Positions 63,163 through 64,000 of a stretch of DNA of 64,000 nt are shown here, piece by piece. Each line of letters starts with the position of its first letter. Position 1 is the stretch's first letter. Made by a program: the position numbers and the translations under genes. The DNA comes from Rickettsia typhi (GTDB taxonomy: Bacteria > Pseudomonadota > Alphaproteobacteria > Rickettsiales > Deianiraeaceae). The stretch covers positions 124,001 through 188,000 of the forward strand of contig CAMAVJ010000001.1 of NCBI GenBank assembly GCA_945861725.1, written 5' to 3'. Below the pieces are notes generated by a model that was given only the letters and a program-made list of their open reading frames with translations, was not told where the DNA came from and ran no database searches.

Positions 63163-64000
63163 CTAAATTTCCTCACAAACATAATCCCCAACTTGATTTG
63201 TTGAGTAAGTTGCCTGCCTATATTTTGCAATATCCGCAGTAACAATTCCCTTTTCAAGAGTTTTTTGAATTGCATTTTGCACGGCATCCGCTTCTTTTTC
63301 AAGAGAAAATGACGTGCGAAGCATCATTTCAACTGAAGCGATTGTCGCAAGAGGGTTTGCAATTCCTTTGCCGGCGATATCTGGAGCTGAACCATGAATT
63401 GGCTCATAAAGTGCAAATCGTTTTCCTGTTTTTTGGTTAATTCCACCAAGTGAAGCTGAAGGAAGCATACCAATTGAGCCTGTCAACATTGAAGCTGCAT
63501 CAGAAAGAATGTCACCAAAAAGGTTACTGGTTAGTATAACATCAAATTGTTTTGGATTACGAATTAATTGCATTGCGGCATTATCAACATACATATTCGA
63601 AAGATCGATTTCGGAATATTTTTCTTTGTGAAGTTGTGCAACGACTTCCCTCCAAAGCTCCGTCACTTCCAACACATTTGCTTTATCAACCGAACAAACT
63701 TTTCCGCCACCATTTGGATTGCGAATTTTTGCCGATTCAAATGCTACTTCTGCGATACGCCTGATTTCGCTTGTTGTATAAGTTGCAGTATTTGTTCCTT
63801 TTTTTTCACCGTTTGGAAGTATTTCCACGCCACGCGGTTGACCAAAATAAATTCCGCCCGTAAGTTCACGAACGATTAGAATATCAAGACCTTTGATGAT
63901 TTCAGGTTTGAGTGTTGAAGAATCGACTAGGGAGTCAAAAACTTTTGCTGGTCGAAGGTTTGCGAAAAGCCCAAGTTCCGCACGAATTCCAAGAAGTCCT
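63163..64000 (-). CDS. leuB: 3-isopropylmalate dehydrogenase, N-terminus beyond window
   Basis: Third step of leucine synthesis (oxidative decarboxylation of 3-isopropylmalate, NAD+). The frame stays open to the window edge. Seen from the edge inward: [92 protein letters not shown], and [20 protein letters not shown]. About 279 codons present of about 360. An internal ATG at 63828 is not the start. Confidence 0.95.
   Translation of the reverse strand, partial: GLLGIRAELGLFANLRPAKVFDSLVDSSTLKPEIIKGLDILIVRELTGGIYFGQPRGVEILPNGEKKGTNTATYTTSEIRRIAEVAFESAKIRNPNGGGKVCSVDKANVLEVTELWREVVAQLHKEKYSEIDLSNMYVDNAAMQLIRNPKQFDVILTSNLFGDILSDAASMLTGSIGMLPSASLGGINQKTGKRFALYEPIHGSAPDIAGKGIANPLATIASVEMMLRTSFSLEKEADAVQNAIQKTLEKGIVTADIAKYRQATYSTNQVGDYVCEEI

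Noticed and set aside
1..64000. tRNA, rRNA, CRISPR arrays, insertion sequences
   Set aside because: Looked for T-loop words, regularly spaced repeats and transposase motifs (DDE, tyrosine or serine recombinase); none seen. Weak tRNA signals could be missed by eye.

Overview
The window is AT-rich (about two thirds A+T by eye), gene-dense, Gram-negative bacterial chromosome. The best fit is a Rickettsiales-like alphaproteobacterium, inferred from four things: a VirB4 paralogue with a ruined Walker A motif, an isolated gene-transfer-agent 'megatron' baseplate gene, RNase D- and PolB-like exonucleases of alphaproteobacterial type, and broken-up ribosomal and metabolic operons. It is not a minimal obligate parasite. 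It keeps purine (purD, purM), folate (pabB) and leucine (leuB) biosynthesis, LPS genes (kdsA, msbA, lptD), peptidoglycan-related genes (lytic transglycosylase, MreC-like, PBP-activator-like) and an RND efflux pump. A free-living-leaning or extracellular relative (Deianiraeaceae-like) is possible, but no 16S is present to test this.

Layout. 1-4.8 kb: RND efflux permease (cut by the window edge), a hairpin-less adaptor, and a PolB-like exonuclease. 4.9-7 kb: a glycerol-1-phosphate dehydrogenase-family gene and three unknown small genes. 7.1-9.8 kb: degenerate inositol-phosphatase-like protein, cmk, mtaB, overlapping. 9.8-13.2 kb, minus strand: sucC-dksA-purD-ybeY. 13.4-15.3 kb: ssb, ACT-like protein, DedA, PAP2. 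15.3-18.0 kb, minus: outer-membrane protein, 55-aa membrane protein, kdsA, frameshifted unknown gene. 18.1-23.1 kb: membrane protein, vanW, rplO-secY-adk, ubiA-like gene. 23.1-28 kb: pstB, efp-tyrS, pccA-like gene. 28-33 kb: decayed gene, apt, yebC, helical protein plus lytic transglycosylase, rnd. 33-36.6 kb: GTA megatron. 36.8-43.6 kb: clpP-clpX-gatB, ligA, purM (with a large insertion). 43.6-51.5 kb: pabB, msbA, typA, CPBP protease, nuoE and several unknown genes. 51.5-59.1 kb: lptD, fabH, tatC-truA, ruvX, trpS, PBP-activator-like lipoprotein. 59.2-64 kb: MnhG-like protein, unknown gene, degenerate VirB4, MreC-like protein, leuB (cut by the window edge).

How the genes work together. Core genes are tightly packed, often with 1-13 nt overlaps that suggest translational coupling. 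Classic operons are broken: rplO-secY-adk is cut out of the spc operon, sucC lacks sucD, nuoE and pccA stand alone. Between the core genes lie small lineage-specific genes, at least two of which are visibly decaying. No tRNA, rRNA, CRISPR array, insertion sequence or intact prophage was seen. No stretch longer than 300 bases is without a gene or gene remnant. The most unusual observations are the hairpin-less adaptor with a lysine-rich tail, the roughly 100-residue insertion in PurM, the 45-bp direct repeats flanking vanW, a 17-bp perfect hairpin inside a coding region, an amber- and frameshift-broken gene, and the degenerate VirB4 with its neighbours.
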